From Bacteroides sp. (GTDB lineage Bacteria > Bacteroidota > Bacteroidia > Bacteroidales > Bacteroidaceae), in the NCBI GenBank assembly GCA_015060735.1, contig SUXX01000001.1:94681-158680 (forward strand): a stretch of 64,000 nucleotides of DNA, read 5' to 3'. Within the stretch, counting starts at the first letter, position 1. Each line of letters starts with the position of its first letter. Of the stretch, positions 63,918 to 64,000 are shown piece after piece. The notes beneath the pieces were generated by a model. That model saw nothing but the letters and a program-made list of their open reading frames with translations. It made no database searches and was not told where the DNA came from. The position numbers were made by a program, and so were the translations under genes.

Positions 63918-63922
63918 TCAAA
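63892..63922 (-). promoter_or_regulatory. Promoter of the right small-ORF/lipoprotein locus
   Basis: On the minus strand a perfect -33 TTTG (63919-63922) lies 19 bp from a -7-like TTACTTTG (63892-63899; one mismatch to TAnnTTTG). The predicted 5' leader is about 180 nt. Confidence 0.6.
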
Positions 63923-64000
63923 GAAAAATCGGATTTTTTTTCGAATTTACCTAAAAAAAGTTCAAAATTGCTTGTTTCTTTGAACTTTTCCCGGTCTCTA

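Noticed and set aside
1..64000. Insertion sequences, integrases or prophage genes
   Set aside because: No transposase, integrase, phage structural gene or site-specific recombinase was recognised in any of the coding regions.

Overview
The window looks like a chromosomal segment of a Bacteroidota gut-type bacterium, most likely Bacteroidaceae (Bacteroides/Phocaeicola-like). The evidence is gene content (DUF3822 next to rsmD, DUF5683 in a parAB operon, a TonB-dependent barrel protein with an N-terminal carboxypeptidase-like domain, DUF1573, ExbB with two ExbD copies) and promoters of the Bacteroides type (-33 TTTG, about 19-20 bp, -7 TAnnTTTG). No ribosomal RNA, CRISPR array, prophage or insertion sequence was seen.

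Layout. 1-14 kb: thioredoxin, tRNA-Pro, aroB, a large outer-membrane barrel protein, cardiolipin synthase, an operon of a pilin-like protein, DUF3822 and rsmD, a RecD-like helicase, alaS, an M23 peptidase and a MerR regulator. 14-22 kb: a thioredoxin-fold lipoprotein, a repeat-filled spacer, a Rel/SpoT enzyme and the parA-parB-DUF5683-lytic transglycosylase operon. 22-32 kb: surE-lpxB converging on rsfS-ftsH-cdsA, tRNA-Gln, a DUF349 protein, mgtE and rsmA. 32-45 kb: a UPF0104-type membrane protein with a damaged or TTG start, pepD, a giant alpha-2-macroglobulin-like protein, DUF1573, meaB, and pfkA, ispH and cmk. 45-50.3 kb: tonB, a polyprenyl synthase, TatD, tRNA-Ser and the exbB/4-TM/exbD/exbD operon, which together would energise outer-membrane transport.

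50.3-64 kb is the unusual part. Two surface-lipoprotein loci face each other. Each has an almost identical ~262-bp leader (5 substitutions and 1 indel) holding a promoter -7 element, a long 5' UTR and the first 18 codons of a tiny ORF. The tiny ORF then diverges in its C-terminus and is followed by a large fimbrillin-like lipoprotein with a repetitive beta-helix-like C-terminus (787 and 953 residues). The leaders form an inverted repeat around ~12.8 kb that carries an acyltransferase, an ABC-F protein, an SGNH hydrolase, an AspT-like transporter and a DUF418 protein. The repeat stops one base short of the -33 box, which is a perfect TTTG on the right and absent on the left. Homologous inversion could therefore swap which lipoprotein locus sits behind the complete promoter. 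This is an inference from sequence; no recombinase is visible nearby.

Intergenic regions also carry several dispersed inverted-repeat families: a CATTCTGAG/GAAGGATCT family at about 9.8, 31.0, 44.2 and 60.3 kb; a GCACTGATTACACGGATT palindrome at 27.6 kb; and a GTCATGCTAGAAGAC motif at 15.7 kb and, as three copies at exactly 23-bp period, at 60.3 kb.
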